Shown here: positions 54,834 to 64,000 of the stretch, one piece after another
How positions within the stretch are numbered: position 1 is the stretch's first letter
Layout of the letters: each line of letters opens with the position of its first letter
Source: Heloderma charlesbogerti
Lineage: Eukaryota; Chordata; Lepidosauria; Squamata; Helodermatidae
NCBI GenBank assembly: GCA_026122225.1
Contig: JANEZZ010002205.1
Span: 992,001-1,056,000, forward strand
DNA length: 64,000 nucleotides
Direction: 5' to 3'
Translations under genes and position numbers: made by a program
The notes under the pieces: model-generated
Told to the model about the DNA's origin: nothing
Database searches by the model: none
The model's input: only the letters and a program-made list of their open reading frames with translations

Positions 54834-54965
54834 TTAGGTTGCAATCCTATACATGTTTAGACAGAAAAGGTCCTACAACTCCCAGCATTCTGAAGCCAGC
54901 ACAAGTGGTTGGGGAATGCTGGGAGTTTTTTTTCTTTCTAAGCATGCATTGGATTGTGGGCTTAG
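54834..54965. mobile_element. Short foldback MITE (GCAATCCTATG group)
   Basis: ATTAGGTTGCAATCCTATAC and GCATTGGATTGTGGGCTTAG ends with complementary interiors (CCTACAACTCCCAGCATTC versus GAATGCTGGGAG). It lies in intron 1 of gene C. Confidence 0.82.
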
Positions 54966-55020
54966 CTGTTCATGCACCGAGTGAAGCCCCATCACTTGTT
55001 TTCACTATTGCTGGCTGAAT

Positions 55021-55890
55021 TAGGGATGGACGAAAGTCCCTTACCTGGTCCCGCAGTTTCTTTTGGGGGGGAGGAGGTGCTTCGTTTCTCCCCCCGAAAT
55101 TCTTGGCGGGTGGGGAGGCGCTTCATTTCTCCCTGCCGAAATTCTGGCCTGGGGGGAGGTGCCCCATCCCTCGCTGCCGAAATTCTGGCTGAGGGGGAGC
55201 GCCCCGTCTCCCCAGCCGTGAAAGAAAAAAGTAAAGTAAAAAAAAAAACACGTGATAGGCTACGTAAAGATTTACGTAGCCTATCACGGCTAGATTTTCA
55301 AAGTCAGCTGTGATAGGCTACGTAAATCTTTACATATCCTATCACGGCTGACTTTGGGAAAAAAAAACGCGTACACAAATGGCGGCACCCATGGGCACCA
55401 CCATTTGCATTTCTTATTTGGGCACGGGTAGTCTACGTAAAGATTTACATAGACTACAGCGAAAATAAGGGCAACGCTATTTGCATTGCCCTTATTTTCA
55501 CCGTAGTCTACGTAAATCTTTACGTAGACTATCCGTGCCCAAATAAGGAACGCAAATGGCGGCGCCCATGGGCGCCGCCATTTGCATATGTGCTTCCCCC
55601 CCCCAAAGTCAGCCGTGATAGGCTATGTAAAGATTTACGTAGCCTCTCATGGCTGACTTTGAAAATCTAGCCGTGATAGGCTACGTAAATCTTTATGTAG
55701 CCTATGACGTGTTTTTTTTTTTTTTTACTTTACTTGGAAATGGCATTTGCACGAGGGACATTTGCACGAGGTAAGTCCCATCCCGGAGGGGGGTGGGGGT
55801 GTCGGAGAATTTCCCCACCAATTTTGGGGGGCCGAATGTGTTGGCATTCGGCCTCCCAGAGATTCGTGGAGAAATTCTCTGACATCCCTA
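55021..55890 (-). mobile_element. Palindrome-chain hAT element 18
   Basis: TAGGGATGGACG start, GACATCCCTA end, perfect TSD GGCTGAAT (55013-55020, 55891-55898). The body 55250-55712 is a palindrome of palindromes centred near 55480, the same architecture as 47854-48760. Outward donors: complement of about 55040-55047 and GAG|GTAAGT near 55770. Confidence 0.93.
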
Positions 55891-56295
55891 GGCTGAATGC
55901 AACTTCCGTGCAGGTTACTTTCTATGTTCCAGCACAAAGTAGAACGTAAGCCCCAAGATTTCTGTTTTATCCTCACAGTGCATTTTCTTCTCCTTTCTGA
56001 ATAAAATGCTGATTTCTGCCCTGCTTTTGATCAGATGCCTGATAGCACTAGCTAATCCATTAATCTCTTTCTGACATTAAAAAGTGTGGGTGGAGTGGAG
56101 TGGGCAAAAGGAGCAGACAACTTCAGGCCCCAGAAAAAGTGGCAAAGGACTAGCCTTCAAATCACCTTTCAAGTAGTATTAAATTGTGTCATTGCATGCA
56201 GGGTTCCCCCCACACACACATCTGTGCCACCATCTTGAATTCTCATGTTGTTTTGCTCCGTGCATGTAGAAGGTGGTGTGAAACCAATCCTAAAG

Positions 56296-56392
56296 CTAAA
56301 GGCTGCACTCCCCTACCCACTTACCTGGAAGTAAGCCCCGTTGAACTCAATGGGATGCACTTTTGAGTAGACCTGTATAGGAGTGCAATGTA
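56296..56392. mobile_element. Short MITE with GAACTCAATGGG core
   Basis: AAGGCTGCACTCCCCTACCC to ATAGGAGTGCAATGTAAAA. Internally GGAAGTAAGCCCCGTTGAAC and the opposed TTTGAGTAGACCTGTATAGG. A common small repeat type in squamates. The related ACTCAGAAGTAAGTC/GAGTTCAATGCGAC text is also in both arms of the outer hAT (49144, 49690). Confidence 0.7.
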
Positions 56393-56680
56393 AAAAGAAA
56401 TAAGGGAAAGAAATCCCTCCTCATGTTGTATTGCCCTGGCCGTAGGCTCTGAACTCTTAGGTTAGAGGTGCCAAGATTCACTTACTTAAATCAGATTCAA
56501 TTGTTTACTTACAAGGAGACTTTATTGGGTAACTTACAGCACACAGGTGTACCCGATGGTTGGATCAGACAGCTTCTCTGAAACCAGAGCCATGGGATCT
56601 AATGGGTCTTATGCTCTACATGTTAGCAACAAGGCAGCATAACAGCAGCAAGCGCCCCTAGTGTCCATTCCCAGCATAGC
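56393..56680. other. No gene recognised
   Basis: Intron sequence of gene C. It reads like the edge of a retroelement (TTTACTTACAAGGAGACTTTATTGGG) but no family could be assigned. Confidence 0.35.
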
Positions 56681-57086
56681 TAGGGATGTACGAATCCCTT
56701 AACTGGCTCCATGCAGGGGCATCCGCAGTGGGGGGGAGGTGCTCTGTCCCTCCCCCCGGAATCTTCAACGGGGGGGAGATGCTCCGTCCCTCTCCCTGGA
56801 ATCCTACCCGTCCGGCTCTGCTGCCATTTGCGTCCCTGTATTGAGCCGTGATAGGCTACGTAAGTATTTACGTAGCCTATCACAGCTATGAAGAGGAGGA
56901 AGCGAATGGCGGCCGCAGGACGGATGCCATTCGCAAAGCGGTGCGGACAGGAGCAGGTAAGTGCTCTGTTTCGCGTGCCTTTTGTGGGTTGGGGGGTGGG
57001 GGCTTCGTTCCACCACGGATTTCGGGGGGCCGAATGCACTGGCATTTGGCCTCACCGAGATCCATCGTGGAATTCTCTGACATAGC
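56681..57086 (-). mobile_element. Palindrome-chain hAT element 19, right terminus deleted
   Basis: TAGGGATGTACG start preceded by AGCATAGC. The other end reads GAATTCTCTGACATAGCTA. The CATCCCTA terminus is collapsed into the TSD-like CATAGC, consistent with a small terminal deletion. One CTACGTA palindrome (56847-56886). CAG|GTAAGT points outward near 56957. Confidence 0.85.
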
Positions 57087-57713
57087 TACCTGCAGCTTAC
57101 ACAAACATACTTTGCTTCCCAGGCACAAGATACTTTACTCAGCAGTATGGAATGCGAAGCAAGCTGCTATTGGCTTTTGTCTCATTTCACATGCTCAGAG
57201 GCTTACAGTGAGCTTAAACAAAGCATTAAGGATCTCTAGGCCCCTCTAACACTACAAATGACTGGGCTACACTCCTGGGGCCAATACACATTTAAAACCT
57301 CCCAAGAAGAAGTCTATTGAATGATCCGGAGGGGCTCATCTGTCATTCAACCAAATAGGTTTTGCAATTCGATTTTTACCTTGAAGCCACTTTTTTAAAA
57401 CAAACAAATGAACGAACAAACAAACCTGGATTTACTGAAGAATAAAACTGTTGGCAATCCTTATCCAGCCTCCTTTTGTTACCCTCCAATGCACCCTTGC
57501 TAGTTGGGCTGAAAAGCCTGGCTAGTGAAAATACAGGAGATCGGAGGACAGGGAGGTGAAGATCACCTCCGCTGTTCCTCCTGCCATACTGGCTTCAACC
57601 TGGCAGGGCATAGGAAACTCGGAGGGGCTTCACGTTCTCCTCCACGTTCAGGGGCTTCCAAACAGCAAGGGTGTAATCGATAGGATTGTACCCAACCTTG
57701 AATGTTGATACTA
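57087..57713. other. No gene recognised
   Basis: The stretch 57480-57700 may be a decayed long MITE (AATGCACCCTTGC; ATAGGATTGTACCC). Nothing else identified. Confidence 0.35.
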
Positions 57714-57852
57714 TTAAGGCACAATCCTATGCATGTTTAGACAGAAAAAAGTCCTACAACTCCCAGCATCTCTCCAGCCAGCCATGCTGGCTGGGGCATG
57801 CTGGAAATTGTAGGACATTTTTTCTGTCTAAACATGCATAGGATTGCACCCC
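57714..57852. mobile_element. Short foldback MITE (GCAATCCTATG group)
   Basis: ATTAAGGCACAATCCTATGC and GCATAGGATTGCACCCC. Near-perfect complementary arms around CCAGCCAGCCATGCTGGCTGG (57774-57794). Best copy of the group. Confidence 0.88.
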
Positions 57853-58379
57853 AGGGAACTTTAGCACACATATGGTGAAGGGGGGTGGGTGGATCATGCA
57901 ATACAGCATCATACGATAAGATCTGGGTGGAATGCAATTTTTGCAAACTAAATGCTATGGCTTGCACATATTTCAAAAGATAGGTGTACAGGGATCATTC
58001 CTAATATAGTTGCTCAATCTTTTCTTCTCTTTGATTCAAATGAATTCACATAGAGCAACCTTCCCCAATCTTCTCCAGATCCTTTGGACTTCAACTGCCA
58101 TCAGCCCCAGCTACCAGGGATCAGGGTTGCTGGGAGACATAGTCTGAAATATCTGGAGAGCAACAGTATGGGAAAGGTTGACACAGAGTTTCTAACAATG
58201 CCGCTGTCTATAAATATGTAAATGAGCTCTCCAAGAATAACTTGCAGGAACTTGCATGATGTCTTGTGTTTCTCAATCCATTGCTGTTCTTGTGCTGGTT
58301 ATTAGAGGAAAAGGATCATCATGGTATGGTTGTCTAGAGTCTGATTGATGAGCAGTAGCTCTTCATAGTGTGACAAATG
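57853..58379. other. No gene recognised
   Basis: Intron of gene C. No feature recognised. Confidence 0.4.
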
Positions 58380-59285
58380 TAGGGATGTACGAAAGTCACT
58401 TGCCTTTTAGTGAAATTGATTCATGGTGGAGGGGAGGCGCTCCGTCCCTCCCCCCGAAATTCTGGCCGGGGGGGAGGCGCTCCGTCCCTCCCCCCGAATC
58501 CTGGCCGGCCGGCTCCGCAAATGGCGGCGGCCATAGCCGCTGTTTGCGTCCCTGCAGTCAGCCGTGATAGGCTACATAAATGTTTACGTAGCCTATCACG
58601 GCTGATTTAAAAGAAAAAAAAAATGCACGTATGCAAATGGCGGCACCCATGGGCGCCGCCATTTGCGTTCCTTATTTTGGCATGTCTTAGTCTACGTAAA
58701 CATTTAACGTTCCTTATTTTGGCACGTCTTAGTCTACGTAAACATTTACGTAGACTAAGATGGCGAAAATAAGGGGAACGCAAATAGTGTAGCGTCTACG
58801 CTATTTGCGTTCACCTTATTTTCGCCGTCTTAGTCTACGTAAATGTTTACGTAGACTAAGACGTGCCAAAATAAGGAACACAAATGGCAGCGCCCATGGG
58901 CGCCGCCATTTGCGTACGCGCGTTTTTTTTCTTTTAAATCAGCCGTGATAGGCTATGTAAACATTTACGTAGGCTATCACGGTGTTTTTTAAAAAAATCT
59001 AGCCGTGATAGGCTATGTAAATCTTTACGTAGCCTATCACTTTTTTTGTTTTGTTTTTGTTTTAACTAGAAATGGTGGTGGCGGCAGCCGGTCGGAAGAC
59101 CAGCCGCCGCCGCCACCGCCGCCGAACCGCTGCTGGAGCCCCTGCCGCCAGAAGATCTGTCCAAGGTAAGTCCCATCCTGGGGGGGGGGCAGGGGGGCAG
59201 ACCATTCCGCCACTGATTTCGGGGGGCCAAATGTGCTGGCATTCGGCCTCCTCGAGATTCGTGGCGGAATTCTCTGACATCCCTA
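58380..59285 (-). mobile_element. Palindrome-chain hAT element 20
   Basis: TAGGGATGTACG start, GACATCCCTA end, perfect TSD GACAAATG (58372-58379, 59286-59293). The chain 58558-59042 is a palindrome of palindromes, broken on the left by a 41-bp tandem duplication (58666-58706 and 58708-58748). Outward donor AAG|GTAAGT near 59165. The left donor has GC in place of GT (complement near 58400). Confidence 0.93.
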
Positions 59286-60089
59286 GACAAATGATGTGTT
59301 GTGCAAAGCTCGCTACAATTATATCAGAGATAAGATCCTAGAACAATTTTCAAACAGCTCCACCATTCCTTCAACCTACCAAAGGGATGTTCTACTGCAA
59401 TGCAGCAGTAGCTTAAATAATGATGAATAACCAAAATGAAAAGTTAAGCTGAACACTTGTTTTACATTGGTGGCAGGGGCTGGTGGGTGGTGGTGGGGAT
59501 TTGCTCAAACATGCATTAGCACAAATGCACATTAGCAAACAGGGATGAAATCCTCGTAGCTAAAATCCGATTCTGTCAATGAGTGGGTGACAGAACAAAA
59601 GACACTGGATAATCCGCAAAACACAGATGCAACAGATTTGACAAAATCTGTACATCTCTAGTTTCTAGTGAATTAACAATGGCCTATGACAGAATTCCAA
59701 AACTAATATTAATGATTTGTTGGTTCTGAGATGCAGTAGGGATCGTCCTGAGAAAAATTGTGTGCTGAGTTGGAGAAGGAAGGCTCAGCTCTCTTTAATT
59801 TCCATGGTCAGAAACAGGCAGAGGCTGTTGTGTGAAAGGAGGCTGGTGGGGTTTTGTGTAGTACTCTCTCCAAATGTGTTCTTTTTCCCGTTGGGCCTTA
59901 CTAGGTGGATTAATTCCTGTGCCCTGAACTTTATTTACAACTGGTTCCCTGTGCATACATTAAAAAGAGTCCAGTAAATCAAAATATTGCATAGTTCTTC
60001 CTGTGGCCTCAGAGGCAGCATTCTTTGTTTTAATACTCTTGTACTCATTTAAATTTTTTTTTGCCCAAGCTCAGCATCATTCATTCATT
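59286..60089. other. No gene recognised
   Basis: Possible old hAT-like remnant around 59540-59660 (AACAGGGATGAAATCC; CTGTACATCTCTAG). No gene. Confidence 0.4.
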
Positions 60090-60250
60090 CATTCATAGAT
60101 TCATAGAATAGTAGGGTTGGAAGGGGCCTACAAGACCATCGAGTCCAAACTCCTGTTCAATGCAGGAATCCAGGTCAGAGCATCCCTGATAGGTGGCTGT
60201 CCAGCTTCATCTTGAATGCCTCCAGTGTGGGAGAGCCCACCATCTCCCTA
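60090..60250 (-). mobile_element. CR1 3' fragment
   Basis: TCATAGAATAGTAGGGTTGG through GTGTGGGAGAGCCCACCATC, a 3'-terminal CR1 piece preceded by a (CATT)n patch. Confidence 0.85.
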
Positions 60251-60344
60251 GGTGGGCTCTCCTACTTCAAAGTATTCTTATTTCACACAGCCAAAAAGGC
60301 TCTGGAGTGCCTTGCAATCAATTAGGAAAAAGTTCATTCTTGCC

Positions 60345-60749
60345 TAGGGATGGGAGAGAAATCCTCCACAGACCCCAGTGAGGCCAGATTCAAAAGAATC
60401 CCCACCCCCGGAGTCCGTGGAGGATTGGAAGACTTACCTCCGCCTCCAGGAGGAATCCTTGCCAGCTGGATCCTCCGTACCAGCCGGCTCCGGAACGCCA
60501 GTGATATAGCCGCCATTGCCGTATCACTGGCTGGGCAGATTGACTGTGGACCCAAATGGTGTCCACTACACCATTTGCAGCCATAAAGGTCTTAGTTCAA
60601 GGTAAATGCAGCCGTTTACGGAGCAGCTCTGAGGAATCGCCGCAGAGTGGAGCTGGCCAGCTAGGATTCTGGGAGGGAGAGAGGGATCACCTCCCCCCCT
60701 GCAGACACCCCCCCCCCGGACCTGGAGGTAAGCCTTCCACGCATCCCCA
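60345..60749 (+). mobile_element. Palindrome-chain hAT element 21 (short, worn)
   Basis: TAGGGATGGG start, GCATCCCCA end. TSD TTCTTGCC (60337-60344) versus TTCTTGCT (60750-60757), one mismatch. No CTACGTA palindrome survives. A CAAATGGTGTCC/CACCATTTGC word remains at 60554-60582. It has the AGATTCAAAAGAATC left-end motif of the short subfamily. Confidence 0.85.
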
Positions 60750-60757
60750 TTCTTGCT

Positions 60758-61461
60758 TACCCCATTCATAACCTTGTTCAGAAAGCCATTTGAATGTCAC
60801 TTCATTTGTATAGTTCTTCTCTAACTGTGCCTATTTAGACAGGAAAACAAAAATCCTACAACTCCCAACATTCCCCACACAGGCAATGCACCCTAAGGCT
60901 TCCCAAACTAAATTAGAAACCCAGCATTCAATAAATATAAAATTGCCTTTGAAAAACAATAGTGCCCGAATAAGGCTTCAGTTTTGCTCTGTTCCAGTTT
61001 CTGGTTCATCATTCTGCCCTGTTTCCACATGCATTTTTGTGTGTATTTTGTTTAATATATGCATATTTGTACACAATTTTGCTTAATACACAATTTTTGC
61101 AAATGGTTCTCCCATATGTATTTCTTGTCCCCCCACCCACCCACCCGCCAAGCCACAATTTCTGTAGACTTTTCCATTCTATATGCATTTTTGTACACAC
61201 TTTTTGTTCGGAAACTGCATCAGCCAATTCTGAGGAATGCGAAGAGAATATGACAGTGGAGTTTGTTCTTCTTTGCATATTGATTCAGTAAATTCTTCTC
61301 AAAATACAAACTGAATGAAACGCTCCTCAGCCCCTGGTCACTGCATCTAACTGGCTCCAAGGCGGTGGGAAGCATTTTCCTAGTTCTGTTCTTCACCTCT
61401 GCAGACAGGGGAGGGTTGTCTTTTTTTTTTTTTTACTTCTGTTCTTGAGAACATAAATGCC
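60758..61461. other. No gene; degenerate repeats
   Basis: 60820-60896 resembles a worn short foldback MITE (CCTACAACTCCCAACATTC). 60960-61300 has ATGCATTTTTGTGTG-type text like the old hAT-like sequence near 16500. No exon. Confidence 0.45.
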
Positions 61462-61913
61462 TTAGGGCACAATCCTATGGCTGCTAGGCAGCAGCTAGAC
61501 AGCCATAGGATTTTTCATTTTCTGGGAACTGAGCTTGGAGCCAGTGTTCTGAGGTTGGTTCCCAGTAAACCACCTCCACACCCTTCCCTTGCCACCTTGT
61601 AGCCAGTGCAGTTCGTCCCTGGCTCCGCACTCGTAAGAGCAGTGTGGTGGTGGTGGGGGAAGGGGGCATTCCTGGGGGGGCAGGGAGGGGACAGTGGAAG
61701 CAGTGGTACAATGCTTCCTATGTGCCAATCAGGCTCTTCCCTCCCCTGGTCTAAGGAGCCCAGCTAGATAGCCGAAATTGGCCATCTAGCCTCAAACACA
61801 GGGTGGCCAGAGTTCAGAGAAGATCCCCTTTGCACTCCAGCTGCCCTGCATTGCCTAGTCGTTCCCCTCCGAGTTCAGAGGCAGCCAACTATCCCCATAG
61901 GATTGCACCCTAA
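61462..61913. mobile_element. Long foldback MITE (GCAATCCTATG group)
   Basis: Ends CTTAGGGCACAATCCTATGG and CCATAGGATTGCACCCTAAG are perfect inverted repeats over about 19 bp. The borders read TTAG and CTAA. Internal palindromes GCTAGGCAGCAGCTAG and CTAGATAGCCGAAATTGGC. Non-coding. It lies 74 bp upstream of exon 2 of gene C. Confidence 0.8.
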
Positions 61914-61986
61914 GGCTCAAATTGATGGGGCATAAACGCTAAATGCATCTTATATTCATTTCTTCCCTATGTCTTCCTCTAAACAG

Positions 61987-62203
61987 GCACTCTTTGCAGA
62001 AAAGGTTGGCATTTGCCAGAGGTACCGAATCTGGAGAATTATGATGAATGGAATACCGCCAGTGAAGGACTCAGCTCTGGTTATCCAAGATCTGCTTTTT
62101 GATGACGTGCCAGTGAGGGTGTACCATCCAAAATCATCACCTGTTGGGTACAGAAGGGGAGTGCTTTATCTTCATGGAGGAGTCGGGCTGCTCGGAAGCA
62201 TTC
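61987..62203 (+). CDS. AADACL4-like: AADACL4-like exon 2 (HGG oxyanion motif), copy C
   Basis: 217 nt, acceptor CTCTAAACAG ending 61986, donor C|GTAAGT at 62204, entered in phase 0 and left in phase 1. Encodes ALFAEKVGICQRYRIWR, then LVIQDLLFDDVPVRVYHPK and GVLYLHGGVGLLGSI. LHGG is the oxyanion-hole signature of the hormone-sensitive-lipase/arylacetamide-deacetylase type alpha/beta-hydrolases. EK-GIC and DL-F--VPVR-Y-PK are typical of the AADACL3/AADACL4 branch. No lesion is visible, unlike copy A. The catalytic Ser, Asp and His should lie in later exons outside the window. Confidence 0.9.
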
Positions 62204-62344
62204 GTAAGTTCTTTGAAGTGAGCCTACAATTTTTCATGATGTTACTTTAGAAGAATTTGGACTGCTACTTTAAAAGAAAGGGTTCTGAATGTTTTGCTAG
62301 TGAACTAATGAATCATTCATAATTCACCTATTTCATTTTGTTTC

Positions 62345-62645
62345 ATTTATTATATTATATTTCTTTACTGGCCCTTAGCAGAAGCTGTCTGGGCGGTTCA
62401 CGAATTTTTTTTAAAAAACCCATTGAAATACATTATATAAAGTATAAAACTATTCACATAATGACATAAAATGAATAGCACACACAACAACAATAAATAT
62501 GTAAAATAATTTAAAACCATCAGCCAGAGACAATCACAGGGACTCATTCTATGCTGCCAAATGCCTGAGAGACCAGGGCAGTTTTAACCTGGCACTGAAA
62601 AGATGACAAAGTTGGCACCAGACCACCACTGAGAAGGCCCTCCAT
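62345..62645 (-). mobile_element. L2 LINE 3' UTR
   Basis: The complement carries the L2 C-terminal and 3' UTR type text (ACTGGCCCTTAGCAGAAGCTG, GGGCGGTTCACGAA, then CCAGGGCAGTTTTAACCTGG), as in 18683-19100. It lies in intron 2 of gene C. Confidence 0.6.
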
Positions 62646-62754
62646 TTGCAGTTTGTTTGTTTGTTTGTTTGTTTATATTTATTTATTTATTACATTTATA
62701 TCCCACCTTCATATCCCTCCAAACGGCCCTCCATTTGCAGTTTATTCATTTGTA

Positions 62755-62992
62755 TTTATTTGTAACATTTATATCCCACCATTTTTCCTCCTTAAGGAAC
62801 CCAAGGCGGCTTACGTTAGCCTCCCCCTCTCCATTTTATCCTCACAACAACCCTGTGAGGTGGGTTGGGCTGAGAGGCAGTGACTGGCCCAAAGTCACCC
62901 AGTGAGCTTCCACGGCTGAGTCGGGACTAGAACCCAGATCTCCCGACTCCCAGTCCAACACTGTAGCCATTACACCACACTGGCTCTCGACA
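62755..62992 (-). mobile_element. Sauria-type tRNA SINE (minus)
   Basis: Complement of the SINE at 14935: tail TATATCCCACC at the left, body CCAAAGTCACCCAGTGAGC, head CGGGACTAGAACCCAGATC to CACCACACTGGCTCTCG. A truncated 3' end of a similar SINE or LINE (62650-62720, with a TTTG microsatellite) abuts it. Confidence 0.88.
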
Positions 62993-63364
62993 GTTCAACT
63001 TCCATTCAAACTGCTGCGTGGGACCCTGTTGTAGAGGTGAACAATTCCGTTGCAATTTCTAGCTTTGTGGCCAATGAACTTTCCTTGCTTTCAGAAATGC
63101 TGAGGAATAACTGAAAATGAACACACAAAAGAGCCCGCCATACTGGCTTAGGTTTGAATCTTTTCTGCTTGTCACCTGGTAGCCCCACTTGGATGTTAGC
63201 AGTTAGGATATAACAAAATTCACATGATCACATCTGCCTTGATACCTCCTTTACAGCATGTTTTCTATGGGAATGAAACAGCACCAGAGAGTGTTTTCTC
63301 TCAATACATATTTGTGGAAGTTATTAAGTGACCTTCCTTGAAAAACAATATGTCTGTTTTTCAG

Positions 63365-63428
63365 AAGCGTATGAAAGGGTGAGCCGCTACATTTCACGAG
63401 AAAGTGATTCTGTGGTTGTAACTGTTGG
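63365..63428 (+). CDS. AADACL4-like: AADACL4-like exon 3, copy C
   Basis: 64 nt between acceptor TTTTTCAG (ending 63364) and donor GTAAGT (63429). Joined in phase to exon 2 it continues GSI-QAYERVSRYISRESDSVVVTVG. This is the helix and beta-strand before the Y-L-AP region of the alpha/beta-hydrolase fold. It is open and free of lesions. The remaining exons are beyond position 64000. Confidence 0.88.
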
Positions 63429-63470
63429 GTAAGTGGCTTCACCCTGGTAGTATCAGGAAGGAAGGGCACT

Positions 63471-64000
63471 TAGGGATGGTGCAGGAGTCCGAGGAAGGGG
63501 TTGACAAGCAGCTGGGAGTGTTATGGAGGACCCATCCTGCCTCCCCCAGCTGTCAAGGAAATAGGAGGGGGCCTCAGCAGCGCCCCAGCACTCTAGCCGT
63601 GTCCTCCTCCCAAGGAGGGAGGATTCCGGCAGTCAAGCCCTTGTGTGCATAAAGCACAAGGGCTTCACTGCTGGAATCCTTGGCGTGGAGGAGGGGCAGC
63701 TTGCAGGGCTTGGCAGGCGGGCAGGTGGGGCAAGCAGGGTGGCTCACCGAGCTGGTCCTGGCCACATGAGCGGGGTGGGGGGCAGCTCTTCGAGTTCCCC
63801 TGCACCCCAGATGGAGATGGGTCCATCCGTCCCCAAGGCTACTTGTTCTTTTAGCAGGGCACTGCTGGAGTTTCACCCCTCGCTAGCTGCTCCCTTTCCC
63901 TGAAACTAGCCTCAAGCTTCCGAGTCGGGCTGTGCACCGCTTCGGCCCAAGGCCCGGGGCCCGAGTCGAAGCGGGTTGCTTTGGGCCACTTTGAGCCCCT
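63471..64000 (+). mobile_element. hAT-like element, runs off window
   Basis: TAGGGATGGTGCAGGAGTCC resembles the left terminus of the outer element at 2765 (TAGGGATGGTGCAGGTGCC). A large GC-rich inverted repeat lies around 63595-63700 (AGGATTCCGGCAGTCAAGCC versus GGGCTTCACTGCTGGAATCC). The right end is not in view. It sits in intron 3 of gene C. Confidence 0.65.

Overview
The window is vertebrate nuclear DNA, most likely from a squamate reptile (lizard or snake). It has no operons or compact genes. It carries exons of an AADACL4-like (arylacetamide deacetylase-like) gene cluster embedded in transposable elements. The squamate call rests on the combination of BovB (RTE) LINEs, Sauria-type tRNA SINEs, CR1 LINEs and L2 LINEs. 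I cannot name the species.

Host genes: three tandem AADACL first exons lie on the + strand at about 21.2, 35.3 and 50.9 kb. The last one continues with an intact exon 2 (61987-62203) and exon 3 (63365-63428). That gene runs off the right edge, so its later exons are not in view. The 21-25 kb copy has exons 1-3 but is a pseudogene: ancestral start lost, stop at codon 5, one-base deletion in exon 2, HGG changed to HRG. The 35 kb copy has an open exon 1 with a degraded splice donor and no visible exon 2.

The dominant feature is a family of about 20 non-autonomous hAT-type elements, called here the palindrome-chain hAT family. They have TAGGGATG/CATCCCTA ends and 8-bp target-site duplications (TSDs), which I located base by base for most copies. 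Each is a chain of near-perfect palindromes of two alternating types: a CTACGTAAA/TTTACGTAG word and a GCAAATGGC/GCCATTTGC word. In several copies the chain is itself one larger palindrome. Nearly every full copy also has a consensus splice donor near each end, both pointing outward. Copies nest inside other hAT-like elements (2765-4215; 47671-50207), split LINEs (12803-13661; 38742-39604), carry a SINE (46727-47542), and sit just upstream of the pseudogene's first exon (20305-21128).

Layout: 0-8 kb holds L2/CR1 fragments and two hAT loci. 8-20 kb holds CR1, SINE, a split L2 and four hAT elements or parts. 20-26 kb is the AADACL pseudogene. 26-36 kb holds older repeats, an L2, a BovB and the lone exon 1. 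36-46 kb holds L2, two complete hAT elements and a non-LTR RT relic. 46-61 kb is a dense hAT cluster, much of it inside the roughly 10.9 kb first intron of the third AADACL gene. 61-64 kb holds its exons 2-3. Two smaller foldback MITE groups sharing GCAATCCTATG-like ends are scattered throughout.
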